In this document: piece after piece, positions 43,846 to 55,200 of the stretch
Numbering within the stretch: the first letter of the stretch is position 1
How the letters are laid out: every line of letters starts with the position of its first letter
Source of the DNA: Rhinopithecus roxellana
Lineage: Eukaryota; Chordata; Mammalia; Primates; Cercopithecidae
Direction of reading: 5' to 3'
Length of the DNA stretch: 64,000 nucleotides
Assembly: GCF_007565055.1 (NCBI RefSeq)
Contig: NC_044567.1
Location: forward strand, 50,492,260-50,556,259
Made by a program: the position numbers and the translations under genes
The notes under the pieces: model-generated
The model's database searches: none
What the model saw: only the letters and a program-made list of their open reading frames with translations
What the model was told of the DNA's origin: nothing

Positions 43846-44831
43846 TGTTAGTTCTCTATTGCAGCTGTAACAAATTACCAAAAACCTAGTGGCTTCAAAA
43901 AACACACATTTACTAGCTTACAATTGTACAGATTAAAAGAACTGGCCTTCTTCTTACTCGGCTAAAAGCAAGGGTTCACTGGGGCTCTCTGGGCAGAAAT
44001 CTAGTTGTCAGAAGGTCACCGGGATGGTCCCAAGGGGCCTGATGCCACACACAACCTCGTGACCATTGTCGTATACCAGAGAAAGTCCAGGCCCGCTCAA
44101 AACCAGTGCAGACTGGAACGGGAAACCTACACTTACCTTCAGATCATCAACACATTATTTTAATACTGAAAAATCCTCCCCTAAAAGGAGACCACAGCCA
44201 TTTTGCATACATATGATGTAGGAAGAAGCATGTTTGTGAACCATGCGGGTGTGTCTAGAACTCCACCCTGTGCCTGCCCGCATACCTCCCTGTCCAGCAT
44301 AAACCTCCCATTGCTCCCCCTGCCTAGAGAGAAGGCATCTTTAGAGCAAAAGCTCCCCTTCTCCATTCTTTGGCCATTGAATAAAATCTGATCACCTCTC
44401 CAATTGAACGTTCTTTTTTTGCAGCCAGTATAAAGTAGAAAAAGAACACAGCGTATTGGTGCCAAGAAGGGCTGCATTCCTGTCTGGAAGCTCTGGGGGA
44501 GAATCCATGCTTGCCTTTTCCAGCTGTTAGAGGCTGCCCACATCCTGTGGGTCAGGAGCCCTTCCTCCATCTTCAAAGTTAGCAGTAAGGGGCAAAGTTC
44601 TTCTCATGTTGCCATCTCCCTGGTTCTCTGCAGCCAAGAAAGAGTTCTCTAATTTTAAGAACTTCTGATGAGATTGGACTCACCTGGATAGCCCAGGATG
44701 CTCTCCCTGTTTCAAGGTCCTTAAACTTAATCATGCCTGCAAAGTCCCTTTTACCACATAAGGTCACATATTGACAGGTTCCCAGGATGAGGGCATGGAT
44801 GTCTTTAGGAGGCCCTTATTCTGCTGACCTC
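43846..44831 (-). mobile_element. MLT1-class LTR (MaLR) interrupted by another LTR
   Basis: + strand order: 'tgttagttctctattgcagc', 'gtaacaaattaccaaaaacc' and then, after the insertion, 'ttccagctgttagaggctgc', 'cttcctccatcttcaaag', 'gatgagattggactcacctg', 'tcatgcctgcaaagtccc', 'ggatgagggcatggatgtc'. This is the reverse complement of an MLT1 LTR. The right limit is less certain. Confidence 0.85.
44006..44450 (+). mobile_element. Unassigned LTR-like insertion within MLT1
   Basis: About 445 bp that does not belong to MLT1 interrupts it. It could begin with tgtcagaagg and end with aagaacaca, and carries an AATAAA signal near 44380-44385 about 65 bp before the end. Polyadenylation-signal placement and context suggest a solo LTR in + orientation. 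I found no clean target duplication, so both limits are uncertain. Confidence 0.5.
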
Positions 44832-45509
44832 AACTTTCACATCCTTATCAGTGCCTATGTCAGAGGCAGCTGTGAAGGCAGAGGAGCTAGAACATGTAAA
44901 GTGTTGGGACAGTCTGGTAAGTGTTCATTATTACTGCCTCTGCTGAGCCAGGCCTTGTGCTTGGTGCAGTTAGCAGATGCAAAGGTAAATTGCCCCATAC
45001 CTTTCCAGATGTTGCCAGTGTAGAAGAAGGCTTCTTGGTAACACTGAATTTCCCTTTCTTGAATCCATGCTCACCAGGAGTCTTCTGAACTGCATCTGGT
45101 CCTGCAACAGACACCGCCAGGAGGAAGTAGCCCATGCAAGTGGTCTAGCATGGGCCCAGCATCCTCCATCTCTGAAGACAAACTTCAATATCAGACTTTG
45201 GGTTTGTTGATCTATCTCTTTTGCACTTGGTTGTTGGAAGTCTGTTCCCTAGAGGGTCATCCTTGGCTAAGTGACGAAATTTCATATCTGTGAACTTGAA
45301 AAGTGTGGACACATAATGCCTGCCTCAAGGTTCAGCCACTCTAGAAATCTATCCCAGGCACCACACATCCTTTCATTGGAACAGAGCAACAACTGTTTGC
45401 AACATGTAAAGATGTTATGTGAAAAGGGTAATGTATTGCCCCAGCAGTATAGCTACCTGTGCTCATTTTCACATGAGCAAAGTCCAAGTTAGTAGATCCA
45501 AATAGGTGT
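44832..45509. other. Anonymous non-coding DNA
   Basis: No repeat or gene recognised. Confidence 0.5.
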
Positions 45510-45612
45510 ACTCATAAGTGTGTGTGTATGTATATGGGATAAGTGTGTGCATATATCTAACTAGATAGGTAGGTAAGTAGATAGGTAGAGAGATAGACAG
45601 ACAGAGAGACAT
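45510..45612. repeat. Compound TG and GATA/TAGG tetranucleotide tract
   Basis: A short (TG)n piece is followed by 'tagataggtaggtaagtag', 'ataggtagagagatag' and 'acagacagagagacatag'; an old compound microsatellite. Confidence 0.85.
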
Positions 45613-47369
45613 AGAAGAGATTCCTCATTTCCTTCATCTTCAGCAGCAGAAGCATCTTTACTATTCATCACAACAATTTTTATAACCTAATTAGCATTTC
45701 CCAGGTGTCTCTAGCTATACCACTGACCAGCTTGTGTTAAACCTCTGCCCTCAAGTATAGAGAAGAACGTCTGTGGATATGGAAGCTTATGCCATTAAAA
45801 GATGTTTTGCTGGGAACAGTGGGGGTTGGGTGGGTGGCAATGGAAACATTAAACAAATGCATAATACAGAATAAGTTGGTGAGATGTTGATTCATGTTTG
45901 GTTCTTGCTGCTGTAGATATTTTCCCCTCCAGTTTTGTTTGTTTATTGTGTTTTTGTTTCTTTGCCTGCTTGCTTGTTTAGGATAAGACAAACAACCTAC
46001 AGAGGCTTAATGAGAGTTAGAGAGAGGACAGAAGTGCACTGCCTGAAAAAGGGAGAGGCTGAAAAGCTTGAGAGATTTTAAGGTGGGCTTCCTGTAGAGA
46101 CAGTGGAGGGAATGGGGGTTTAGTAAATGTCATGAGAATTAGGTACTCAGGTAAGACTGAGTGATGCAGAAAGGGAGGCTGGACCTTGGAAACCAGGACA
46201 CCCCACCCTGGCACAGACCACAGGGCCCAAACTTGACCAAAACAGAGACTGGCAGCCTTGGGCAGTGGTAATATCAGCCAAGTCCAGTTGAGATTGAAAA
46301 CCAAGGGGCATCCCACAAATGTTCTGTACTACATAGGAGGCCTCCCAGGAATTCTGAATGACCGCACCACCTCCACTCCACCGTCAAATGGGTGCTGTTG
46401 AACTACCCACCAGCCATGCTGCTAGGGGCCTGCTAAGGTGTCTTCTGATGCGGAGAAAATCATCTGCTCAAGCCTGAACCAGTTATGTTAAATTGGAATG
46501 CTGAATCTTCAGGACCAAGAACGTTTAAAACAAGGAATCACCATTTTAAATGAGGAGAAAAAGTGAGAATTGCAAGCAACTACAAAACAAACAAAGAAAA
46601 AAGAAACATGGCTACCCTTCTCAATATTGGCAAAGCCTTCCTGGAACAGGGGAACTAGCAGCAGACAATGCCGCACTGAGCTCCATCCCTGGCTACCTCC
46701 TTTGATCAGGCAGGAAACTACTGGAGCTACTTTTGGGCTAGATCTCCAGCCCCCTGACGACCCCTCTAACCCATCAACCTCATCTTTCCGAAATGCAAAT
46801 GTGAGCACACTTCTCTCCCTTTTAAAATCCTTCCCCAAGTTTCCATCCATCATCAACGATGGTGTTTCTCAGACTGGGTACACAGGCTCCAGGATTGTAT
46901 GGCAGGAAAGCCCCCAGATAAATGTGCACCAGTGTCCTGGAGTTCATCAATTTTATTTTTACATTGGTATATGTAAAAGAGTAGAACACAAACTTAGCAT
47001 ACGTTTTAAAGATAAAATATGAGACTTCCTCAAAATGTTAAGCCTGGAAAATGCTTTTTTTGGGCTTTGCCTCCGGAGCTGTCAGATTCCCTGCTCCTTC
47101 ATCTATGCTTTCAAGAGATGAAAAGTTTAAGAACCTATGGGACAAAAATTCAAATTCCATGGGAGTGCTGCATGAGACCCATCCTGCGTTGCCTCTTATC
47201 TATATCTGCAGCTCCTTTATCAATTACTCCATGATACAACTTGCTCTTTAGGATGGAAACTCAGAGACTTACTATTTCAAATGGATGTCCCAGTTGTTCA
47301 CATCCCAAGCCTGCCGTGACCTTCTTTCTTAGTCTCACATGGCATTCTGCGCTAATGGCTCCCCTCCAA
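45613..47369. other. Anonymous non-coding DNA
   Basis: About 1.75 kb. No repeat recognised with confidence; a 150-codon open frame (46570-47022) and an overlapping antisense 115-codon frame have no known domain. A hAT-like terminus may lie near 46860 ('gtgtttctcagactggg'). Confidence 0.4.
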
Positions 47370-47560
47370 CACATGAACACACGCATGTGCACACATGTAC
47401 ACACACACACACCCAGCACAGCATTTAAAATCCTCTGGGTAACAATCAGAAAAAACACCTTCAATAATAAAAGCTAACACACACTGAGGGTTGACTATGT
47501 GCCTGCGATAGTTCCAAACACTTCATGTTATTAGCTCTGCTTCACAGCCATGATTGCGTT
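47370..47560 (-). mobile_element. CA-rich tract plus MIR fragment
   Basis: A degenerate (CA)n tract at 47370-47412 is followed at 47465-47560 by antisense MIR words ('aataataaaagctaacac', 'gactatgtgcctgcgatag', 'aacacttcatgttattagc'). Confidence 0.6.
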
Positions 47561-48547
47561 CCCACTGAATGGTGAACTGTTCACTAGCGAATTAGTGAAA
47601 GCAGTTCTCTATGACTGACAGCCAGAATGGGATGGGATATGGGAAAGACGAGGAAGGAGGGAGAAATGGACTATTTAGTGTTCTCCTAGGACAACCTTTG
47701 GTCAGACCTCATATCATCGAGATACAAAGATCCAGGTTTCTCCGCCTGCGTGGACATCCAGCTGGGAGTGTCCAAAGATCTTGAGAAGGCTACAGTTAGT
47801 AAGTACATCTTTATGAGTCAAATCACATTGCTGGGGGCTAAAGTCCAGATTAGATCTCAGTGTCTCTATGGCCTGGTCTGGGTCCTGAGTCGCGAGATGC
47901 ACCGCTTCATGCTTTTATTAGGAACCTGATAAATGGAACCACCTATCTTTTTATTCTCATTCTTTAATGCTAATGAAACAGAAGCCAGGCTTGGGACCTT
48001 GAACCTTATTTATTGACTAATTCCAGCCACTTTCTGTGATCATTACCTGTGTTGCTCCCCACTTTAAATCAATTGAAATTGCACTCTTGTTGCAAATTGG
48101 AATCACATCAGTTCACTCTTCCCCCTCCTATTCATTTGGAGGTTTGAAAAGCCAAGAAAAAAAAATTCTCAGAATAAAAGAAGTCTCTGGGATCCATCTC
48201 TGCACAAATGAAAAATAAACCTCCTGGTTCTTAACCTTTGGCAGTCATTTTTCTTATACCTTGTCCCAGAAGGCCAGTTTCACACACTCCATTAATGCTG
48301 GCTGCCACTGGGACAATTACAGACAGACAGCTTTTCCCATCTGAGCAACTTCTTGAATTTAAAAAGCAACTGTGCAGGAAGGAAGGAGACATGTGTCTGC
48401 TCTACTACAGACCTTGTAAAAGGAGGTTCTTCTATGCTATTACCCACCCCCTCCCCACGCCTACCTTTCCTACCATGCACAAGAGTAGAAATAAAAATTG
48501 CATTTCCCTTGTGTTGTGCCTATTATTTTATTTTACACTGCTTGCTT
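47561..48547. other. Anonymous non-coding DNA
   Basis: No repeat recognised. The stretch at about 47930-48130 is AT-rich with 'aaatcaattgaaattgcac' and related words and lacks repeat features. Confidence 0.45.
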
Positions 48548-48570
48548 AAAAAAAAAAAAAAAAAAAAAAA
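48548..48570. repeat. Poly(A) run, 23 bases
   Basis: Pure A23 after 'tacactgcttgctt', without a recognised SINE or LINE upstream. Confidence 0.9.
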
Positions 48571-48984
48571 GTCTTCATTTAAAAAAAATACATCACCCAA
48601 ACATGTCTGAGATTTTTTGCAAGGCTTGGGTCTGAACCCAGTGCTTGTGATAGGGGCATTTTTCTTAGCCTGCTGTGGCTAAAGATGGACATGGTCAGAT
48701 TTCACTGGCTTGGATTAGGATGGACTTGGCCCTAATATTTTGTTTCTTAATGATTCTTCCAATTTTTAAGTGTCCCAAGAGATAGCTTTGACTTTCCACC
48801 TCAGCCTACTGATGTTATCTTCCTAGGAACTGCGATGTCTTTTAATACAACCTGTATTCAAGTTCTCCTCATAAGCCCTGAGAGATTCAACTGGCAGCAT
48901 TTAGGATTACCAGGAATCTCCAGTCTGGCACTGAGATGAGACACCTGCAGAAATGACTGGAACATATAGCAGAGCCTCTGTGGC
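48571..48984. other. Anonymous non-coding DNA
   Basis: No repeat or gene recognised. Confidence 0.5.
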
Positions 48985-49120
48985 ACGTCACTCAACCACT
49001 CCATAGTTCACTTTCTCTATCTATAAAGTGGAAATAGCCATAATATCAATATCATAGGCTTGTGAAATGGGTCAATAAAATAAAGCATGCCACATATGTT
49101 ACATAAGGCCCAGCATGCAG
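48985..49120 (+). mobile_element. MIR SINE 3' part
   Basis: Sense MIR: 'ctctatctataaagtggaaa', 'ataggcttgtgaaatgggtc', 'gcccagcatgcagcaagc'. Confidence 0.7.
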
Positions 49121-49574
49121 CAAGCTCCCCCTGAAAGTTAGCAGGGAGCAATCACGGTGATAATGGTGTAAAGCTTGGGATGGGGGACATAAAGAAGATA
49201 AGTTACTCCATTTGAGAGAAATCAGGGGTGACCTCATAGAGGAGGCAGCATTACAAAGCACTGTAGGGTTTGACAGGCTCAGGTTCAGGGGCAGGGGAGT
49301 GCAGGAGGTGGTGAAGGTCAAAGGGAGAGAAACTGAGGATGGGATGACAACAGGCCGCAGAGAAGAGTGAGGAGGTCATTTCATTTTAACTGAAGCAGAA
49401 AGGGTATGAGGAGGGCAGAGGAGGCGAGGGCTGCCTCCAAGAGAAGCCCAGGTGCCAGGGCAAAGGGCTTGGGCTTTCTCTTTGGGCGAGAAGAAGCTAT
49501 AGCAGACATGGAGCAGACTTCTCTTGAAGCTCACACTGTTTTATCTAACAGGATGCCTTCCAGAGCAGTGATGT
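49121..49574. other. Possible antisense L2 remnant and anonymous DNA
   Basis: 'ggtgacctcatagaggagg' and the following purine-rich text resemble the reverse complement of an L2 internal region, but too loosely to define limits. Confidence 0.35.
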
Positions 49575-49760
49575 CTGCATCAAAGTCATATAATATCAGA
49601 GCTGAAAGGCATCTGAAGAATCATCTGATGCAAACCTTTTTTTAAAGATGGGGAAACTGAGGCTCAAAAGGAGGAATGATGTTCAGGCAAAGGCTCCAGG
49701 GCCACATATCACCAGGGAGCAGGAGAGGATTCCTCCACTGGGGATGAAGGGCATGTCCTC
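49575..49760 (-). mobile_element. MIR SINE
   Basis: Antisense MIR: 'aaagatggggaaactgaggc' followed by 'gttcaggcaaaggctccagg' and 'ccacatatcaccagggagc'. Confidence 0.7.
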
Positions 49761-49859
49761 TGTGTCCCTTTCATTTTATGGCTTCTGAGATCCTCACATG
49801 GGTCCTGGCAGCTCTAATCTTCAGGGGATTAAATCCTATGTGTACTTCAATATCCAAAG

Positions 49860-50310
49860 ACGTGGCTCCCTGAACCTAGCTTGGTGTCAGAATTATTTGT
49901 GAAGCTTTGTAAAGATGCGGGCAAGTGAGCCCTGTCCTTTGAGATGGGGATTCTGTAGGTCTGGGCTAAGGTCTGTGCATCTGTGTCTTTTTTTTTTTCT
50001 TTCTTTCTGAGATGGAGTCTCGCTCTGTTGCCAGGCTGGAGTGCAATGGCGCGATCTCAGCTCACTGCAAGCTCCGCCTCCCTGGTTCAAGGGATTTCCC
50101 TGCCTCAGCCTCCCTAGTAGCTGGGACTATAGGCACGCACCATCACACTCAGCTAATTTTTTTGTATTTTAGTAGAGACAGGGTTTCACCATGTTGGCCA
50201 GGCTGGTCTTGATCTCTCGACCTCTCGATCCGCCCACCTCGGCCTCCCAAAGTGCTGGGATTACAGGCGTGAGTCACCGCACCTGGCCCGTGTCTTTAGC
50301 AAGCTATTTC
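49860..50310 (+). mobile_element. MER5A-like DNA transposon interrupted by an Alu
   Basis: Left of the Alu: 'ggtgtcagaattatttgtga', 'agatggggattctgtaggtc', 'tgggctaaggtctgtgc'; right: 'tttagcaagctatttcagagg'. This follows the MER5A order with the Alu in the 'ctgtgtttt/aacaagc' region. The left terminus is degraded. Confidence 0.6.
49988..50288 (-). mobile_element. AluS-class SINE
   Basis: Antisense full-length Alu: CTTT-rich tail complement, 'ctcactgcaagctccgcc', 'ttggccaggctggtcttgat'. The word gtgtcttt lies at both sides (49983-49990 and 50290-50297). Confidence 0.94.
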
Positions 50311-50574
50311 AGAGGCTCTGTGCTCTAAGAAGGTGCCCCTTCATTTATCCCACCAGTGGGGAGTCCCCTCCTCTTTCCCAGTTTGTTACAGTTCCTTTGC
50401 AATGATTTTTCTCTCTGCTTCCAGAAAACATATCTGAGTTACCTTTGAAACTCACCCTCATTCATTCCCTTGGCACCTAGGACAATGTTTGTTGTTTGTT
50501 CACACGACAGATACTAAATGAAAAAATGTTTGGTGAATGATTGAAAGAATAAATTAAATACTGTGCAAATCAAT

Positions 50575-50770
50575 GAATAACGGCAATAGCAGAAGCTACT
50601 ATTCTTAGCACTTGCTCTGTGCTAGACATGGCTAAATATTCTGTATGTGTATGTCATTTAAATCTTGTGCTCCTATAAACAAAATACTATTTTCTTCACT
50701 TTATAGATATGGGAACTAAATTCAGAGAGATGAAGTGACCTGTCCAAGTTCGAACAACTTGTAAGTTTTG
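50575..50770 (-). mobile_element. MIR SINE
   Basis: Antisense MIR: 'gcaatagcagaagctactat', 'gcacttgctctgtgctagac', 'gtatgtcatttaaatcttg', 'gatatgggaactaaattcag'. Confidence 0.8.
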
Positions 50771-50924
50771 GAATAAATAATTTTTTAATGGGTGAATGAA
50801 CGAATCCATGCCGCTCCTTTTGTGACATCCAGGGCACTAGTGCGGTCCCTGGCTGGCCTGAAAAGGAAGTAATGTTGCTCTCTTCTGCTCTCTGCTGGCC
50901 GAATGTAGTGTAGCACAAAGAGCT

Positions 50925-51255
50925 CAGAAGTCTGTCTGAAGCCCTGCATTCGTGGTGTGAGTCCAGAAACTGAGGAATCGTGTGACCTTGGGTAACTCAT
51001 TTCACCTTTCTGAGCCTCTTGTTTCCTTGTCTTAAAGATGAGAATGACAATCTCATCCATGAAAACTACTTGGGGATTTGGGGGAAACCGAATCAGATAA
51101 ACAAAGGTGGGCACTTTGCAAGGTTTGAACACAATAGTTACACAAATAAAAGCATCTGCCTTCTGGTGTTGTGAAGATTCATGACCTAATTCTTGTAAAG
51201 TGCTTAGACCAGTACCAGGCACATAGCAAGTTAGCACTCAATATTAATTAATGCT
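50925..51255 (+). mobile_element. MIR SINE with an internal expansion
   Basis: Sense MIR 5' and middle parts ('gtgtgaccttgggtaactc', 'cttgtttccttgtcttaaag') and 3' part ('aagtgcttagaccagtacc', 'ggcacatagcaagttagc') are separated by about 100 extra bases (51070-51165) without repeat features. Confidence 0.75.
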
Positions 51256-51645
51256 ATCATCGTTATTTCCCTTTAACCCTTTAGTGACTCCTCTTCTTAA
51301 TTCTCTTTTCACCTGTCGTGCTCCTTCTACCTGAAATCTTCCTCTTATCTGACACATTGCTCCTCTGGCTGGATTTGGGCATAGGCTCAGGGTGGCTGCA
51401 GTGTGTTGTGGGAATGTGAGAGGTGCCAGGATGTCCTGTCTACTCTGGTATCAGGAGTTCCCAAGGGGTATCTCTGGCCTTAGGCTCTGCATGGGCCCCG
51501 TGGTCAGCTCCACACCTATTTGTTCTGAGGAATCATGAGCTTAAACAGAGTTTGGAAGTCTTTGAAAAAACCTGCAACCTGGGGTTCTTGCCTTGGGGTC
51601 CACAAATGAGCTTCAGGGCATCCCACACATGCTTGCTCGTGTTTA
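51256..51645. other. Anonymous non-coding DNA
   Basis: The beginning may be a short L2 remnant ('cgtgctccttctacctgaaa'); nothing else is recognised. Confidence 0.4.
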
Positions 51646-51665
51646 TAGATACACCTCATTTTATT

Positions 51666-51971
51666 CTTTTTTAAATTAAAAAAAAATTGAGACAGGGTCT
51701 CTGTGTCACCCAGGCTGGAGTGCAGTGGTGCAGTCATGGCTTACTTCAAACTCTGCCTCCCGGGCTCAAGCGATCCTCCCACCTCAGCCTCTTGAGTAGC
51801 TGGGACTACACATGTATACCACCACACCAGGCTGATTTTTGCATTTTTTGTAGAGACAGGGTTTCACCATGTTGCCTAGACTGGTCTCAAACTCCTGGGC
51901 TCAAGTCATCCACCCACCTCGGCCTCCCAAAGTGCTGGGATTACAGGTGTAAGCCACCGCACCTGGTTTAG
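51666..51971 (-). mobile_element. AluJ-class SINE in the Tigger1 5' terminus
   Basis: Antisense Alu with 'ctcaagcgatcctccc', 'gagtagctgggactacac' and 'ctcaaactcctgggctcaag', J-type features. It landed 20 bp inside Tigger1: the 12-bp word cctcattttatt stands at 51654-51665 and 51972-51983. Confidence 0.95.
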
Positions 51972-52882
51972 CCTCATTTTATTGCACTTTGCTTTACTGC
52001 ACTTTGCAGATAATGCATTTTTTACAAATTGAAAGTTTGTGGCCACCCAGCGTCAAGCAAGACTACAGGTGCCATTTTTCCAACAGCCATCTCTATGATG
52101 TCACATTTTTGTAATTCTTGCAATATTTCAAACTTTCTTATTATTACTGTATCTGATATGACGATCTATGATAAGTGATCTTTGATGTTACTATTGTAAT
52201 TGTTTTGGGGCACCATGAGCCACGCCCATACAAAACAACAAATTTAATTGATGATTGCTATGTGGGTTCTGACTGCTTCATCTCTTTCCCTTTCTCCGGG
52301 CCTCCCTATTCCCTGAGACACAACAATATTAAAATTAGGCCAATTAATAACCCTACAACGGCCTCTAAGTATTCAAGTGAAAGAAAGAGACACAAGTCTC
52401 TCACTTTAAATCAAAAGCTAGAAATGATTACGTGTAGTGAGGAAGGCATGTAGAAAGTCGAGACTGGCCTAAAGCTATGCCTCTTGCACTAAATAGCCAA
52501 ATTGTGAATGCAAAGGAAAAGTTCTTGAAGGAAATTAAAGGTGCTACTTGTGAACAAACGAATGAGAAGAAAGTGAAAGCCTTTTTGCTGATATAGAGGA
52601 TGTCTCAGTGGTCTGGATAGAAGATCAAACACGCCCAACATTCTCTTAAGCCAAAGCCTAATCCAGAGCAAAGCTGTAACCCACTTCAATTCTATAAAGG
52701 ATGAGAGAGGTGAGAAAGCTGCAGAAGTAAAGTTTGAAGCTGGCAGAGAGAGGCTGGTTCATGAAGTTTAAAGAAAGAAGCCCTCTCCACAACATAAAAC
52801 TGCAAGGTAAAGAAGCAAGTGCTGATGTAGAAGCTACAGCAAGTTATCCAGAAAATCTAGGTAAGATCATTGATGAAGGTGG

Positions 52883-53255
52883 TGATATAGCTTGCATATG
52901 TGTCTCCACCAAATCTCACATTGAGTTGTAACTCCCAATAGTGGGGATGGGGCCTGGTGGGAGGTGTCTGAGTCATGGGGGTGGATCCCTCATGGCTTGG
53001 TGCTGTCCTCCTGATAATGAGCGAGTTCTCCTGAGATCTGGTTAAGTGTGTGGCCACATCCCCCGATGCCACTGCCTCGCTTGTTCCCTCTTTGGCCATG
53101 TGAAGTACCTGCTCCTGCTTCCCCTTCCACCATGAGTTCATGCTGGTGCCATGCCTGTACAGCCACCAGAAGCATCAACCAATTTAACCTCTTTTACTTA
53201 TAATTTACCTAGTCTCAGGTGTTTCTTTCTAGCAATGCAAGAAGAGCCTAATATA
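52883..53255 (+). mobile_element. MSTA/MSTB-like solo LTR (MaLR) in Tigger1
   Basis: A 373-bp LTR from tgatatagcttgc to 'agagcctaatata'. Words such as 'ccaaatctcacattgagttg', 'gggcctggtgggaggtg' and 'aacctcttttacttataat' match MST LTRs. The 5-bp duplication ggtgg flanks it exactly (52878-52882 and 53256-53260), and without it the Tigger1 sequence rejoins as 'gatgaaggtggctacac'. Confidence 0.95.
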
Positions 53256-53511
53256 GGTGGCTACACTAAACAATATTTTCAGTGTAGACAAAACAGCCTT
53301 ATATTGGAAGAAGATGCCCTGTAGGACTTGCATAGCTAGAGAGAAGTCAATGTCTGGCTTCAAAGCTTCAAAGAACAGGGTAACTCTTTTGTTAGAAGCC
53401 AGCGTAGGAGGTGCCTTAAGTTGAAGCCAATGTTCTTTCACCATTTTGAAAATCCTGGGGCCTTTAAGAACATCTATTCTGCAGCCATAGATCAAGAAGT
53501 AATTCTGACTT

Positions 53512-53610
53512 TTAAGTCTTATTATTCAAGAAATACATTTTATAAAGCTATAGCTGCCATATTAAGTCTTATTATTCAAGAAGTATATTTTATAAAGCTA
53601 TGGCTGCCAT
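53512..53610 (+). repeat. Internal 50-bp tandem duplication in Tigger1
   Basis: Two units with period 50 (53512-53560 and 53562-53610), each from 'ttaagtcttattattcaag' to 'gctgccat', with about three differences. The Tigger1 consensus as I recall it has this segment once, so it is private to this copy or its lineage. Confidence 0.92.
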
Positions 53611-54590
53611 AGGTAGTGATTCCCCTGATGAATCCGGGCAAAGTAAATTGAGAACCTTCTGGAAAGTATTCACCATTCCAGGTGCCATTAAGAACATGTG
53701 TGACTGATGGGAGAAGATCAAAATGTTAACTTTAGTGGGAGTTTGAAAGAGATGATTCCAACTCTCATGGATGACTTTGAGGGGTTCAAGGCTCTGGGGA
53801 GGAAGTCACTGCAGATGGGGTGGAAGTGACAAGAGGACTAAGTTAGAAGTGGAGCCTGAAGATGTGACTGAATCGCTGCAATCTCATGAAAAAAAACTCA
53901 AACGGATGAAGTTCAAAGTAAGAGTTGTTTTTATGGGTGAGCAAAGAAAGTGGCTTCTTGAGATGGAATCTACTCCTGGTGAAGATGCTGTGAATACTAC
54001 TGAAATAACAAAGGATTGAGCATATTACATAAACTTAGTTGATAAAGCAGCAGCAGGATTTGAGAAGATTGACTCCAATTTTGAAAGAAGTTCTACTGTG
54101 GGTAAAATGCTACCAAACAGAATTCTATGCTACCTGTTAAATCCTTTGTTAAAGGAAGAATCAATCTACACAACAAACTTCATTGTTTTATTTTTTAAAA
54201 TTGCCACAGTCCCCCAGCCTTTAGCAATCACCACCCTGATCAGTCAGTAGCCATCAACATCAAGCTAGCAAAAAGATTACAGCTCACCAAAGGCTCAGAT
54301 GATCAATAGCACTTTTTAACAATGAAGTATTTTTTAACTAAGGGCTGTACTTTTTTTAGACATACTGCTATTGCACACTTAGTAGACCACAGTATAATGT
54401 AAATACAATTTTTATATACACTGGGAAACCAAAGAACTTGTGTGACTCACTTTATATTCACTTTATTATGGAGATCTGGAACTGAACTTGCAATATCTCT
54501 GTATTATGCCTTTATATCTGTTCTCTCTGGGTTGAGGAGAGTTTTCAGTAACATCTCCAAGTTCTTAACTATGGCGCCCAGTTTAATCCA

Positions 54591-54592
54591 TA

Positions 54593-54634
<42 letters not shown>
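54591..54634. repeat. (CA)n microsatellite
   Basis: Seventeen uninterrupted CA units from 54601 with interrupted units before. It is placed about 80 bp after the Tigger1 terminus. Confidence 0.97.
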
Positions 54635-54637
<3 letters not shown>

Positions 54638-55039
54638 GAGGTGAGGGTGAGGGTGTCGCAGCCCAGAAGAAGGAAGAGAGGAATTGGCCTACAGTTGCTA
54701 GGGGTGTCAGTGGGACTTTACTGCAGCTCCTGACACCCAGTCCACAGCCAATCACTACTCCACATTCTCCCAAGACCGTCTGACTCTCCTTTGCAGAAAG
54801 AGGCAGACTTTTTAATCAGGACTGCCCTATGTTAGAGGGTATGTTCCCTGAGGTGGGGTGAGGAGTTTGGCTCTGTTCAGAAGGCTCTGTACCAGGGGCA
54901 CAGGAGCAGCTGCATCCAGCTTCTCCCTCAGAGCAAATGAGAGGGGGCATCGGTCAGCGGGAACACCAGGGGCTTCTCTTAGCTTCAGAGACCCTCCCTT
55001 GTGATTCACTACCACCCTGGGAGACAAATGGAGCAAGTG
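54635..55039. other. Anonymous non-coding DNA
   Basis: No repeat or gene recognised. Confidence 0.5.
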
Positions 55040-55145
55040 AGTACCTCTCCATTTAACAGATGGGAAAACTGAGGCCCTGAGAGATTAAGTGACTTGCTTA
55101 GAGTTTCACAGTCACACAGAGGCAGAGCTGGGCCGCCCCTCAGCT
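55040..55145 (-). mobile_element. MIR SINE fragment
   Basis: Antisense MIR: 'aacagatgggaaaactgagg', 'gagagattaagtgacttgc', 'acagaggcagagctgggcc'. Confidence 0.85.
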
Positions 55146-55153
55146 CTGTGTAT

Positions 55154-55200
55154 TTTGTCTACGACCAAAGTGACTTTGTCTACGACCTTTGTCTACGACC
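55154..55200. repeat. 13-bp direct repeat, three copies
   Basis: tttgtctacgacc at 55154-55166, 55175-55187 and 55188-55200, the last two being adjacent. The motif 'aaagtgac/aaggtgac' follows copies 1 and 3. Confidence 0.97.

Larger units (their letters stand above)
52360..54309 (+). pseudogene. Tigger1 pogo-like transposase pseudogene
   Basis: The frame would begin at 52360-52362, where ACG replaces the expected ATG. About 30 codons later a TAG (52451-52453) interrupts the N-terminal helix-turn-helix DNA-binding region. The MSTA-like LTR splits it at 52883. Downstream, the first catalytic aspartate motif (VD-TALYW type, near 53270-53300) is present, but the region holding the second catalytic Asp is deleted after about 53470. 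A 50-bp internal duplication at 53512-53610 breaks the frame again. The expected TAG stop is at 54307-54309. Intact pogo-like transposases cut and paste the element in the nucleus; this copy cannot. Confidence 0.9.
51646..54512 (+). mobile_element. Tigger1 DNA transposon (pogo-like), with two nested insertions
   Basis: The left end tagatacacc matches the Tigger1 terminus after mutation, and the right end is 'gtattatgcctt'; TA dinucleotides flank both (51644-51645, 54513-54514). The interior follows Tigger1 throughout: 'cattttttacaaattgaaag', 'tccaacagccatctctatg', 'ttttggggcaccatgagcc', transposase, and 'actgggaaaccaaagaact' near the 3' end. An Alu and an MSTA-like LTR inserted in it, and about 250-300 bp of the transposase centre is missing. 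It is one of the most complete old transposons in the window. Confidence 0.95.

Noticed and set aside
46570..47022. 150-codon + strand open frame
   Set aside because: No recognisable domain; an antisense frame of 115 codons overlaps it, and composition is that of ordinary non-coding DNA.
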